A stretch of DNA of 64,000 nucleotides, from positions 5,637,501 to 5,701,500 of the forward strand of contig NZ_CP101750.1 of NCBI RefSeq assembly GCF_026810505.1, read 5' to 3'. The notes under the pieces were generated by a model, which searched no databases, was not told the origin of the DNA, and saw only the letters and a list, made by a program, of their open reading frames with translations. The translations under genes and the position numbers were made by a program. Within the stretch, counting starts at the first letter, position 1, and every line of letters starts with the position of its first letter. This stretch comes from Streptomyces sp. Je 1-369. Lineage in GTDB: Bacteria > Actinomycetota > Actinomycetes > Streptomycetales > Streptomycetaceae. Positions 34,335 to 42,998 of this stretch are shown here, in pieces.

Positions 34335-36292
34335 TCGTACAGCTCCTCTTCAGAGAGGTACTTGACCAGCTCCTCCTTTTCGAAGAGGGCGAGCAGGTCC
34401 GGGCGGATGGGCTCGGTCGTCACGCGGACGAGGTCGATCTGGCCGCGTACGGGATCCGTGGCCGCCAGACCGCCGGTCGGGTCGGCCAGCTGGCAGAGCA
34501 GGTTGGCCCGCCGCCACTCGCGGTTCATCGCCGGGTGGTCCTCGCGGGTGTGACCGCCCCGGCTCTCCGTGCGCTCCAGGGCGGCCCGCGCCACGCACTC
34601 GCTGACCAGGAGCATGTTCCGCAGGTCCAGGGCGAGGTGCCAGCCCGGGTTGAACTGCCGGTGGCCCTCGACTCCGGCGCGCCGCGCCCGTACCCGGAGT
34701 TCGGCGAGCTTCTCCAGAGCCTGCTCCATCTCCGCCTCACGGCGGATGATGCCGACCAGATCGTTCATGGTCTGCTGCAGTTCCTGATGGAGGGTGTACG
34801 GGTTCTCGGGCGTCACCCCGTCCTCCCGGCCCTCGGCGCTGAACGGCCGCAGCGCCTCCGCGGCCGCCGTGTCCACCTGCACCTCGTCCGGCACGGGCCG
34901 TGACGTGAGCCCCGCGGCGTACCTGGCCGCGTGCAGGCCCGCGCGCCGCCCGAAGACCAGCAGGTCGGAGAGGGAGTTGCCGCCGAGCCGGTTGGAGCCG
35001 TGCATGCCGCCCGCGACCTCGCCCGCGGCGTAGAGACCCGTCACACGGCGCGTGGCCGCGGTGTCGGAGTCGACCGCGATGCCGCCCATCACGTAGTGAC
35101 AGGTCGGCCCGACCTCCATCGCCTCCGCGGTGATGTCGACGTCCGCGAGCTCCTTGAACTGGTGGTACATGGACGGCAGCCGTCGCTTGATGACGTCCGC
35201 GGGCATGCGCGTCGACACGTCGAGGAAGACGCCGCCGTGCGGGGAGCCGCGGCCCGCCTTCACCTCGGCGTTGATGGCGCGCGCGACCTCGTCGCGGGGG
35301 AGCAGTTCGGGTGGGCGGCGGTTGTGGTCCGGGTCCTCGTACCAGCGGTCGCCCTCCTCCTCCGACTGCGCGTACTTCTCCTTGAAGACGTCGGGCACGT
35401 AGTCGAACATGAACCGCTTGCCCTCGGAGTTCCTGAGGACGCCGCCGTCGCCGCGCACGGACTCGGTGACGAGGATGCCCTTGACCGACGGCGGCCAGAC
35501 CATGCCCGTCGGATGGAACTGCACGAACTCCATGTTCAGGAGGGGGGCGCCGGCGAGCAGGGCGAGCGCGTGGCCGTCGCCCGTGTACTCCCACGAGTTC
35601 GACGTCACCTTGAAGGACTTGCCGATGCCGCCGGTCGCCAGGACGACGCTGGGCGCTTCGAGCACGAAGAAGCGGCCCGACTCCCGGTCGTAGCAGAAGG
35701 CCCCGCCGACGCGGCCGCCCTCATCGCCGTCACCGACGTCACCGGCCGTCTCGTCCTTCAGCACGCGCGTGACCGTGCACTCCTGGAAGACCTTCAGGCG
35801 TGCTTCGTAGTCGCCGAACTCCTTGTAGTCCTCCTGCTGCAGCGCGACGATCTTCTGCTGCAGCGTGCGGATCAGCTCCAGGCCGGTGCGGTCGCCGACG
35901 TGCGCGAGCCGCGGATACTCGTGGCCGCCGAAGTTGCGCTGCGAGATCCGGCCGTCCGGAGTGCGGTCGAAGAGCGCGCCCCAGGTCTCCAGTTCCCACA
36001 CGCGGTCCGGCGCCTCACGGGCGTGCAGCTCGGCCATGCGCCACTGGTTGAGGAACTTGCCGCCGCGCAGGGTGTCGCGGAAGTGGACCTGCCAGTTGTC
36101 GCCCGAGTTCACATTGCCCATGGAGGCGGCGATGCCGCCCTCGGCCATCACCGTGTGGGCCTTGCCGAACAGCGACTTGCAGATCACGGCGGTACGGGCG
36201 CCCTGCTCGCGCGCCTCGATCGCGGCCCGCAGGCCCGCGCCCCCGGCCCCCACCACGACGACGTCCCACTGCTGCCGTTCCACTTGAGACAT
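34331..36292 (-). CDS. sdhA: Succinate dehydrogenase/fumarate reductase flavoprotein subunit
   Basis: A 653-residue FAD protein that oxidises succinate to fumarate. The N-terminal GAGGAGLRAAIEAREQGARTAVICK is the dinucleotide-binding fold. KAHTVMAEGGIAASMGNV carries the histidine that binds FAD covalently. HPTGM and GGIAVDSDT motifs are present, as is the substrate region HGSNRLGGNSLSDLLVFGR. It lies 16 bp downstream of the membrane-anchor gene. Direction of catalysis in the cell is not shown by sequence. Confidence 0.94.
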   Translation of the reverse strand: MSQVERQQWDVVVVGAGGAGLRAAIEAREQGARTAVICKSLFGKAHTVMAEGGIAASMGNVNSGDNWQVHFRDTLRGGKFLNQWRMAELHAREAPDRVWELETWGALFDRTPDGRISQRNFGGHEYPRLAHVGDRTGLELIRTLQQKIVALQQEDYKEFGDYEARLKVFQECTVTRVLKDETAGDVGDGDEGGRVGGAFCYDRESGRFFVLEAPSVVLATGGIGKSFKVTSNSWEYTGDGHALALLAGAPLLNMEFVQFHPTGMVWPPSVKGILVTESVRGDGGVLRNSEGKRFMFDYVPDVFKEKYAQSEEEGDRWYEDPDHNRRPPELLPRDEVARAINAEVKAGRGSPHGGVFLDVSTRMPADVIKRRLPSMYHQFKELADVDITAEAMEVGPTCHYVMGGIAVDSDTAATRRVTGLYAAGEVAGGMHGSNRLGGNSLSDLLVFGRRAGLHAARYAAGLTSRPVPDEVQVDTAAAEALRPFSAEGREDGVTPENPYTLHQELQQTMNDLVGIIRREAEMEQALEKLAELRVRARRAGVEGHRQFNPGWHLALDLRNMLLVSECVARAALERTESRGGHTREDHPAMNREWRRANLLCQLADPTGGLAATDPVRGQIDLVRVTTEPIRPDLLALFEKEELVKYLSEEELYE

Positions 36293-36308
36293 CAGAAGGC
36301 CCCGTCCA

Positions 36309-37145
36309 TCAGAAGAAGCGCGGATCGTCGAAGGCGCCGCTCGCGACCAGGTAGACGTAGAGGTCGGCGAGCGCCACGCTCGCCAACGACGTCCACGCGA
36401 GCAGCATGTGCCGGTCGGTCAGCTTCCCGGTCCACTGCCACATGCGGTACCGGACGGGGTGCTTGGAGAAGTGCTTGAGCTTGCCGCCGATGACGTGGCG
36501 GCAGGAGTGGCAGGAGAGGGTGTAGATCCAGATCAGTACGACGTTGACGAGCAGCACGAGCGTGCCGAGCCCCATGTGGCCCCACTCGTAGTTCTCGTCG
36601 CGGAAGCCGAGGACGGCGTCGTACGTGAGGATGCCCGCCACGGGTACGGCGGCGTAGAAGAAGTACCGGTGGATGTTCTGCAGGACCAGCGGGAAGCGGG
36701 TCTCGCCCGTGTACTTCTTGTGCGGCTCGGCGACCGCGCAGGCCGGTGGTGAGGCCCAGAAGCCCCGGTAGTAGGCCTTGCGGTAGTAGTAGCAGGTCAG
36801 CCGGAAGCCGAGCGGGAAGATCAGGATGAGGATGGAGGGGGACAGGCCCCACCAGCTGCCGAGGATCTCCCAGTTGGGGCCGCCCTTCATGGGTTCGCAG
36901 TTCTCGGCGAGGCACGGCGAGTAGAACGGCGATACGTACGGCGCCGCGTAGTAGTCCGCGTTCGCGAAGGCGCGCCACGTCGAGTAGACGATGAAGGCGA
37001 GCAGTCCCGCGGTGGTCGCCGCGGGCGCGAGCCACCAGCGGTCCGTACGCAGATGGGCAACGCCGATGGCGGCGCGCGTGCCGTCGCGCACGCCGCCGCC
37101 CGGTGCCGGTCCGCTCTTCGGTTGGGGTTCCGTGCCGGTGGCCAA
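36309..37145 (-). CDS. Sdh1-type succinate dehydrogenase membrane anchor
   Basis: A 278-residue membrane protein with five hydrophobic segments (about 40-55, 103-118, 160-178, 192-210, 247-268), first in the sdh operon. It is longer than classical SdhC or SdhD and resembles the single anchor of mycobacterial Sdh1. Residues C212, H213, C215 and H217 form TLSCHSCRH at the edge of TM4; other conserved metal- or heme-type residues are H159, H190, C78 and C83. The mRNA starts with TTG (37145) preceded by GGAGTGGAGCC. The anchor role comes from operon position and family resemblance. Confidence 0.85.
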   Translation of the reverse strand: MATGTEPQPKSGPAPGGGVRDGTRAAIGVAHLRTDRWWLAPAATTAGLLAFIVYSTWRAFANADYYAAPYVSPFYSPCLAENCEPMKGGPNWEILGSWWGLSPSILILIFPLGFRLTCYYYRKAYYRGFWASPPACAVAEPHKKYTGETRFPLVLQNIHRYFFYAAVPVAGILTYDAVLGFRDENYEWGHMGLGTLVLLVNVVLIWIYTLSCHSCRHVIGGKLKHFSKHPVRYRMWQWTGKLTDRHMLLAWTSLASVALADLYVYLVASGAFDDPRFF

Positions 37146-37244
37146 CGAGGCTCCACTCCTTCTTCCTCGGTCGGGGAGAAGCTCAGCGGGAAATGTTCGG
37201 CGGGAGAAGTACGGCGGGGAGAAGCTCGGCGAGTGCGTGCCGGG

Positions 37245-37559
37245 TCAGGGCGCGTGGCGGTCGCTGCCGCCCAGGCCCTCGTCGTCGAGATCGCCGGTGT
37301 TCGTCCACAGCGAGCGGTCGTACGGCGTATCGGGGATGGTCACGAACTCGGGCTTGTGCGGTTCGAGGGGGGACGCCGGTGGCGGGGCCGCGGCGCGCAG
37401 CAGCGCGACGCTCTCGCGCAGGTGGTCGGTGTCCGTGCGCACCCGGCGCACATCGACGCCCGCGATCTGGTCGCCGGCCTGCTGCTCCAGCCTGCCGACG
37501 GTGCGGACGAGGTCGTCCACGCAACGTTGTACAGCCGTCAATTCATCGTGCAGAGCCAT
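37245..37559 (-). CDS. Uncharacterised helical protein
   Basis: A 104-residue soluble protein with no signal or membrane segment. Residues 1-55 form a predicted coiled coil (HDELTAVQRCVDDLVRTVGRLEQQAGDQ). The remainder is loop-like, with EFVTIPDTPYDRSLWTNTGDLDDEGLGG. I do not recognise a family. It lies 99 bp upstream of the sdh operon on the same strand, so it could be co-transcribed and linked to it, but this is weak evidence. Confidence 0.65.
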   Translation of the reverse strand: MALHDELTAVQRCVDDLVRTVGRLEQQAGDQIAGVDVRRVRTDTDHLRESVALLRAAAPPPASPLEPHKPEFVTIPDTPYDRSLWTNTGDLDDEGLGGSDRHAP

Positions 37560-37949
37560 TACTTGCCCTCACTTAGGGGGTGCGGTGGCAACGCTCATGC
37601 GCCTGCGAGTGTCGCGCGTCACATCCCGGCTTGTGAAGAGATCTGCAGTGATTGCCGGATCAGGTGCGGTGAATGCGCCGGATCACGTGCCGATCGCGCC
37701 GACCTCGACCGACCTCGACTGACGGCGACCGACGGTGACCGACGGCGGGTCACCCGGGGCCGCGCCCCATTGGGCCGCAAGAGTGGCATCTGTGCGCCCC
37801 CGCGCCGTGCCTCCCCCGCACCCCGCATCCCGTCGCCTTCAGTGGGGCCATAGATGTGATCAGCTCCATATACCGCCAAACGTGATCAAACCCGGCCCGG
37901 TCCCGGTAGCGGGCGGCCGGGCGAGCCCCGGACCCCGGAGGTACCAGTC
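37560..37949. other. 390-bp divergent intergenic region
   Basis: No gene is visible. It separates the divergent 104-residue protein gene and the lone solute-binding protein gene. Two GTGATCA boxes flank CATATACC (37856 and 37880), and several CGACCGAC-type short repeats lie at 37710-37745. The region probably holds both promoters. GGAGG at 37937 is the ribosome site of the binding-protein gene. Confidence 0.5.
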
Positions 37950-40340
37950 ATGTCCCACGACCGCGCCAGAGTCAGGTCTGTCGTGTTCCTCGCGACGGGG
38001 GTGCTGGCCCTGCCCGCCCTCGCCGGATGCAGCTCGAACGACGAGGCCGGCCGCCCGGTCGCGGGCCAGGACGTCGCTCCCGCCGCCCGGGACATGGTCG
38101 CCGACGGCGGAACCATGAACTGGGCGGTCGACGAGCTGCCGGAGACGTTCAACTCCTTCCAGGCGGACGCCGACGAAGCCACCGCCCGGGTCGCGGGCGC
38201 GGTCCTGCCGTCCCTGTTCCGCATCGACGCGCAGGGCAGGGCGCAGCGCAACGCCGACTTCCTGGAGTCCGCGGAGGTCGTAGAGCGCGAGCCGCAGCAG
38301 GTCGTCCTGTACAAGCTCAACCAGCAGGCGGTGTGGAGCGACGGCCGGGAGATCGGCGCCGACGACTTCGCCGCGCAGTGGCGGGCCCTCTCCGGCAGGG
38401 ACAGCGCGTACTGGACGGCACGGAACGCGGGCTACGACCGCATCGCGAAGATCGAGCGCGGCGCGAACAACCTGGAGGTGCGGGTCACCTTCGCCAAGCC
38501 GTACGCGGACTGGCGCTCCCTCTTCTCGCCGCTCTATCCGAAGCAGATCATGGGCACGCCCGACTCCTTCAACGACGGCGCACGCCGCAAGCTGAAGGTG
38601 ACGGCGGGCCCCTTCGCGCTCAGCGGCACCGACCGCAAGGCCGGCGACGTGATGCTGGAGCGCAACGCCCGCTGGTGGGGCAGCCCGGCCAAGCTCAACA
38701 AGATCGTGCTGCGCGAGGTGGGGCGCGCGGAGCGGGCCGAGGCGCTCGCCAAGGGCCGGATCGACCTCGCCGCGATCGACGCGACGGAGGCCGGGCGGAT
38801 CTCCCGGGCCGCCGAGGACAAGGGGAGCGAGGGCCCGCTCGCCCACGGCCCCGGCGCCGCGATCACCCCCGCGAGGGCGCTGCGCTCCTGGGCGATCGCC
38901 CACGGCTCCGACGAGGAGGCCGCCGACACGGAGACCGAGGCACGCGCCAAGACCCGCAAGGCGGTCAAGAGGTACGCGACCGAACAGGAGGGGCTGCGCG
39001 GCTACGTCGTACGCAAGTCCCTGGAACCGGCCTACACCCAGCTCGCCCTCAACGGCTCCGAAGGACCGCTCGCCGACGACCGGGTGCGCCGTGCGGTCGC
39101 CCGCGCCCTGGACCGGGGGGAGCTCGCCAAGGCCGTCCTCAAGCCGCTCGGCCTCCCCGCCGAGCCGGTCGGCAGCCACCTCGCCCTCGCCGGGCAGCAG
39201 GCGTACGCGGACAACAGCGGGGCGCTCGGCGAGCAGGACACAGCGGAGGCGCGAGCGCTCCTCGCGGACGCCGGCTGGACGCAGGGCGCGCCGCTGAAGG
39301 GCAAGAAGGACGAGGAAGAGGGGGAGAAGGAAGAGGGGGAGAAGAAGGAGAAGGGGGAGGAGGGGCAAGGGGACGAGGAGAAGACGGCAGGCGGCGAGTC
39401 CGACGCGAAGGACGAGAAGTCCGCGAAGGACGCGAAGAAGGCGAAGGACTCCGCGGAGAGCTCCACTGACGCCGACGCCGCCGACGACGGCACCTACATC
39501 GTCGGCGAAGAAGACGGCAAGCCCGGCGACAACGGCACCGCCGTCCTCGCCCCCGCCCCCGCGGCCGCCTACCAGCGCGCCGTCCTGAACCGCCAGGCCG
39601 ACGTCCTCGGCCTGCCCCGCGAGGCCGACAAGGAGAAGAAGAAGGAGCCCGCCGACCAGGCCAAGCAGCGCTCCAGGGACCAGGCCAAGGGCGGCGCCCC
39701 GGGCGCGTACGCCCCGAAGGGCACCGCCGCACCCAAGGGATCGGGTGCGAAGGGAGCCGCCGCGGCGGGCCCGCTCGCCAAGGACGGCAAGCCCCTGACC
39801 CTCCGTTTCGTGCTGCCGTCCGGGGACGGCTCGGAGCCGCTGCGCGCGGTGGCCGACCGGATCTCGCGGATGCTCCAGAAGATCGGGGTCCGCACGGAGA
39901 CGGCGAAGGTCGCCGACGAGAGCTACTTCAAGGACCACATCGCGTCCGGCCAGTACGACCTGGCGCTCTACTCGTGGCCCGCCTCGGCCTTCCCGGCCAC
40001 CGACGCCCGCCCGATCTTCGCCAAGCCGGTCCCGGCCGCGGACGGATCGCTGAACGTCGAGCAGAACTACACCCGTGTCGGTACGGACCACATCGACCAG
40101 TTGTTCGACCAGGCCGTCGGTGAGCTGGATGAAGAAACGTCACGCTCCCTGGTCAAGAAGGCGGACGCCCGGATCTGGGCGGAGGCGGGCTCCATCCCCC
40201 TCTACCAGCGCCCCCAGCTGATGGCGGCCCGCCCGAACCTGGCCAACGCCGGAGCGTTCGGCTTCCAGGCCCCGCGCTACGAGGACATCGGCTTCCTGAA
40301 GCCGGGCGCGAAGCCGTCGGGCCAACCGTCGGCGAAGTAG
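37950..40340 (+). CDS. Lone ABC solute-binding lipoprotein with charged insert
   Basis: A 796-residue family-5 (peptide/nickel type) binding protein. A lipoprotein signal (1-27) ends in LPALAGC with C27 as the lipid-attachment cysteine. The first half is a normal binding domain. An insert at about 450-620 consists of K/E-rich low complexity (EEEGEKEEGEKKEKGEEG and KEKKKEPADQAKQR). Then the C-terminal lobe resumes (LRFVLPSGDGSEPLRAVADRI...QRPQLMAARPNL). The length exceeds the usual 530-600 aa because of the insert. No permease follows it; the nearest systems are at 42999 onward. A hairpin terminates it. Confidence 0.85.
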   Translation: MSHDRARVRSVVFLATGVLALPALAGCSSNDEAGRPVAGQDVAPAARDMVADGGTMNWAVDELPETFNSFQADADEATARVAGAVLPSLFRIDAQGRAQRNADFLESAEVVEREPQQVVLYKLNQQAVWSDGREIGADDFAAQWRALSGRDSAYWTARNAGYDRIAKIERGANNLEVRVTFAKPYADWRSLFSPLYPKQIMGTPDSFNDGARRKLKVTAGPFALSGTDRKAGDVMLERNARWWGSPAKLNKIVLREVGRAERAEALAKGRIDLAAIDATEAGRISRAAEDKGSEGPLAHGPGAAITPARALRSWAIAHGSDEEAADTETEARAKTRKAVKRYATEQEGLRGYVVRKSLEPAYTQLALNGSEGPLADDRVRRAVARALDRGELAKAVLKPLGLPAEPVGSHLALAGQQAYADNSGALGEQDTAEARALLADAGWTQGAPLKGKKDEEEGEKEEGEKKEKGEEGQGDEEKTAGGESDAKDEKSAKDAKKAKDSAESSTDADAADDGTYIVGEEDGKPGDNGTAVLAPAPAAAYQRAVLNRQADVLGLPREADKEKKKEPADQAKQRSRDQAKGGAPGAYAPKGTAAPKGSGAKGAAAAGPLAKDGKPLTLRFVLPSGDGSEPLRAVADRISRMLQKIGVRTETAKVADESYFKDHIASGQYDLALYSWPASAFPATDARPIFAKPVPAADGSLNVEQNYTRVGTDHIDQLFDQAVGELDEETSRSLVKKADARIWAEAGSIPLYQRPQLMAARPNLANAGAFGFQAPRYEDIGFLKPGAKPSGQPSAK

Positions 40341-40387
40341 CCCCCGCTCCCTTCCGAAGGGCCCCGCCTCAGATTCCCCTCAACTCT

Positions 40388-40416
40388 CTTGCCCGTCGGC
40401 CACCCCGGCGGGCAAG
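40388..40416 (+). terminator. Hairpin after the lone binding-protein gene
   Basis: CTTGCCCGTCGG (40388-40399) pairs with CCGGCGGGCAAG (40405-40416) with one G-T pair and a 5-nt loop. It lies 48 bp past the stop codon. Confidence 0.8.
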
Positions 40417-40513
40417 CTCATGTTTACCCATTGACCTGCTGTTTCCCCAGAGTTCCCGAGGCTTTCCGCACCCCTGCGAAGCCCCCGCGGAGGCTGCCTC
40501 CGTGAGGGACACG

Positions 40514-40519
40514 TAGACT
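40514..40519 (+). promoter_or_regulatory. Candidate -10 (TAGACT) for typA
   Basis: CGTAGACTGGGG at 40512-40523 matches the string upstream of ychF. It gives a leader of about 85 nt before the typA ATG. The AGGAG ribosome site is at 40595-40599. Confidence 0.4.
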
Positions 40520-40610
40520 GGGGTGAGGCCGTGGCGTGTCCAGCCCGGCAGGGTCCGCGTAACTCAGATGTACGCGCGACCGACCACTCACTCCAGGAGT
40601 ACGCCGCACT

Positions 40611-42518
40611 ATGGCCACGCGCCACGACATCCGCAACGTTGCCATCGTCGCTCACGTCGACCACGGCAAGACGACCATCGTCGACGCCATGCTCAAGCAG
40701 GCCGGCTCGTTCGCCGCGCACGCCGCCGAGTCCCTCGACGACCGCATGATGGACTCGAACGACCTGGAGCGTGAGAAGGGCATCACGATCCTCGCCAAGA
40801 ACACGGCGGTGAAGTATCACCCCAAGGACGGCGGGGATCCGATCACGATCAACATCATCGACACCCCCGGCCACGCCGACTTCGGTGGCGAGGTCGAGCG
40901 TGGTCTGTCGATGGTGGACGCGGTCGTGCTGCTGGTGGACGCCTCCGAGGGCCCGCTCCCGCAGACCCGCTTCGTGCTGCGCAAGGCCCTGCAGCAGCGG
41001 CTGCCCGTCATCCTGTGCATCAACAAGACGGACCGTCCCGACTCGCGCATCGACGAGGTCGTCAACGAGACGTACGACCTCTTCCTCGACCTGGACGCCG
41101 ACGAGGACCAGATCGAGTTCCCGATCGTCTACGCCTGCGGCCGCGACGGCATCGCCTCGCTGACCAAGCCGGAGGACGGCACGGTCCCGGCGGACTCCAC
41201 CAACCTGGAGCCGTTCTTCACCACCATCCTGGAGAGCGTCCCGGCCCCGACGTTCGACGAGGCCGCCCCGCTCCAGGCCCACGTCACCAACCTCGACGCG
41301 GACAACTTCCTCGGCCGCATCGCGCTGCTCCGCGTCGAGCAGGGCGAGCTGCGCAAGGGCCAGACCGTGGCCTGGATCAAGCGCGACGGCACGATCGCCA
41401 ACGTCCGCATCACCGAGCTGATGATGACCGAGGCCCTCACCCGCAAGCCCGCCGAGATGGCGGGCCCCGGTGACATCTGCGCCGTCGCCGGTATCCCCGA
41501 CATCATGATCGGCGAGACCCTCGCCGACCCGGAGAACCCGATCGCGCTGCCGCTGATCACGGTCGACGAGCCCGCGATCTCCATGACGATCGGTACGAAC
41601 ACCTCGCCGCTGGTCGGCCGTGGTGGCACCGGCAAGGGCGCGGACGCCAAGGCCGCGGTCAAGGACCGCAAGGTCACCGCCCGCCAGGTCAAGGACCGCC
41701 TGGAGCGCGAGCTCATCGGTAACGTCTCGCTGCGTGTCCTGGAGACCGAGCGCCCCGACGCCTGGGAGGTGCAGGGCCGCGGTGAGCTGGCGCTGGCCAT
41801 CCTGGTCGAGCAGATGCGCCGCGAGGGCTTCGAGATGACCATCGGCAAGCCGCAGGTGGTCACCCGCCAGGTCGACGGCAAGACCCACGAGCCGGTCGAG
41901 CGCATGACGATCGACGTCCCCGAGGAGCACATGGGCGCCGTCACGCAGCTCATGGGCGTCCGCAAGGGCCGGATGGACAACATGTCGAACCACGGCTCCG
42001 GCTGGGTCCGCCTGGAGTTCGTCGTGCCCTCCCGCGGCCTCATCGGCTTCCGTACGGAGTTCCTGACGCAGACGCGCGGCACGGGCATCGCCCACTCCAT
42101 CCACGAGGGCCACGAGCCGTGGTTCGGCGAGCTGAAGACCCGCAACAACGGTTCGCTGGTCGCCGACCGCTCCGGTGCCGTCACCGCCTTCGCGATGACC
42201 AACCTCCAGGAGCGCGGCGTGCTGTTCACCGAGCCCGGCACCGAGGTGTACGAGGGCATGATCGTCGGCGAGAACTCGCGCGCCGACGACATGGACGTGA
42301 ACATCACCAAGGAGAAGAAGCTCACCAACATGCGCTCCGCCTCCGCCGACTCCTTCGAGGCGATCGTGCCGCCGCGCAAGCTGTCGCTGGAGCAGTCCCT
42401 GGAGTTCTGCCGCGACGACGAGTGCGTCGAGGTGACCCCGGAGGCCGTGCGCATCCGCAAGGTCGTCCTGGACCAGAAGGAGCGCGGCCGCTCCGCGTCC
42501 CGCGCCAAGCACAACTGA
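40611..42518 (+). CDS. typA: Translational GTPase TypA/BipA
   Basis: A 635-residue ribosome-associated GTPase involved in ribosome assembly and stress responses. Domain order: G domain with AHVDHGKTT (14-22), the [15 protein letters not shown]3 segment and NKTD G4; then domain II ([20 protein letters not shown]), domain III and the TypA-specific C-terminal domain ([35 protein letters not shown]). Length matches the family (about 605-635). It is bounded by hairpins on both sides and is probably monocistronic. Confidence 0.97.
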   Translation: MATRHDIRNVAIVAHVDHGKTTIVDAMLKQAGSFAAHAAESLDDRMMDSNDLEREKGITILAKNTAVKYHPKDGGDPITINIIDTPGHADFGGEVERGLSMVDAVVLLVDASEGPLPQTRFVLRKALQQRLPVILCINKTDRPDSRIDEVVNETYDLFLDLDADEDQIEFPIVYACGRDGIASLTKPEDGTVPADSTNLEPFFTTILESVPAPTFDEAAPLQAHVTNLDADNFLGRIALLRVEQGELRKGQTVAWIKRDGTIANVRITELMMTEALTRKPAEMAGPGDICAVAGIPDIMIGETLADPENPIALPLITVDEPAISMTIGTNTSPLVGRGGTGKGADAKAAVKDRKVTARQVKDRLERELIGNVSLRVLETERPDAWEVQGRGELALAILVEQMRREGFEMTIGKPQVVTRQVDGKTHEPVERMTIDVPEEHMGAVTQLMGVRKGRMDNMSNHGSGWVRLEFVVPSRGLIGFRTEFLTQTRGTGIAHSIHEGHEPWFGELKTRNNGSLVADRSGAVTAFAMTNLQERGVLFTEPGTEVYEGMIVGENSRADDMDVNITKEKKLTNMRSASADSFEAIVPPRKLSLEQSLEFCRDDECVEVTPEAVRIRKVVLDQKERGRSASRAKHN

Positions 42519-42557
42519 CCCCATTGAGGTAGTCGGCAGGCGGCACACAGCCGCCTG

Positions 42558-42607
42558 AGAGGCCGATTTCCGCCGCTCCCGAGGGAGTTGGGCGGGAGTC
42601 GGCCTCT
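42558..42607 (+). terminator. Hairpin after typA
   Basis: AGAGGCCGA (42558-42566) pairs exactly with TCGGCCTCT (42599-42607); a second inner stem (CCGCC with GGCGG) shortens the loop. The 3' arm is followed by TGCG. Confidence 0.75.
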
Positions 42608-42998
42608 TGCGTTTCCGCTGACGGGTACGGTGTGGCCACCGCCGCGCGAGGGCCTCCCGGCAACCGGTTTTTGTCCGCCAAGTGTCCGGTATGCGGACGT
42701 CACTGACCGTTAGATGTATAACACGTCCGTTTCGCAACCATCTATCTCGGATCGGTTTGTCCGGATTTTGGAAGTTGTACGGGTCAGGTGTGATTGAACC
42801 GAGACCAAAAGGGTGTGGTCGACCGGTACCTCATGGCTAATAGTTGACCGCGTATAGCTCGGGTCAATGGGTCACGCGCTGTGGGGAGCGCCGACTCACG
42901 AGCACACTGGGGTACTCGATCGTCGCCGTCAGGGGTGTCGGCGCGGTTTCTCGTACCCCCTCTTGTAGTGAACAAGTGGACTCATGAGGAGGAACCCC
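42608..42998 (+). other. 391-bp leader upstream of the first oligopeptide operon
   Basis: No gene is present. The DNA is unusually AT-rich at 42710-42790. TTGACC (42844-42849) and GGTCAA (42862-42867) form an inverted repeat around CGCGTATAGCTCG, which could be an operator or a promoter dyad. GAGGAGGA at 42986-42993 is the ribosome site. A long regulated leader fits a development- or nutrient-controlled operon. Confidence 0.5.

Noticed and set aside
40380..42737. A long minus-strand open frame antisense to typA
   Set aside because: The typA protein is unambiguous on the plus strand. The antisense translation has no recognisable domain.
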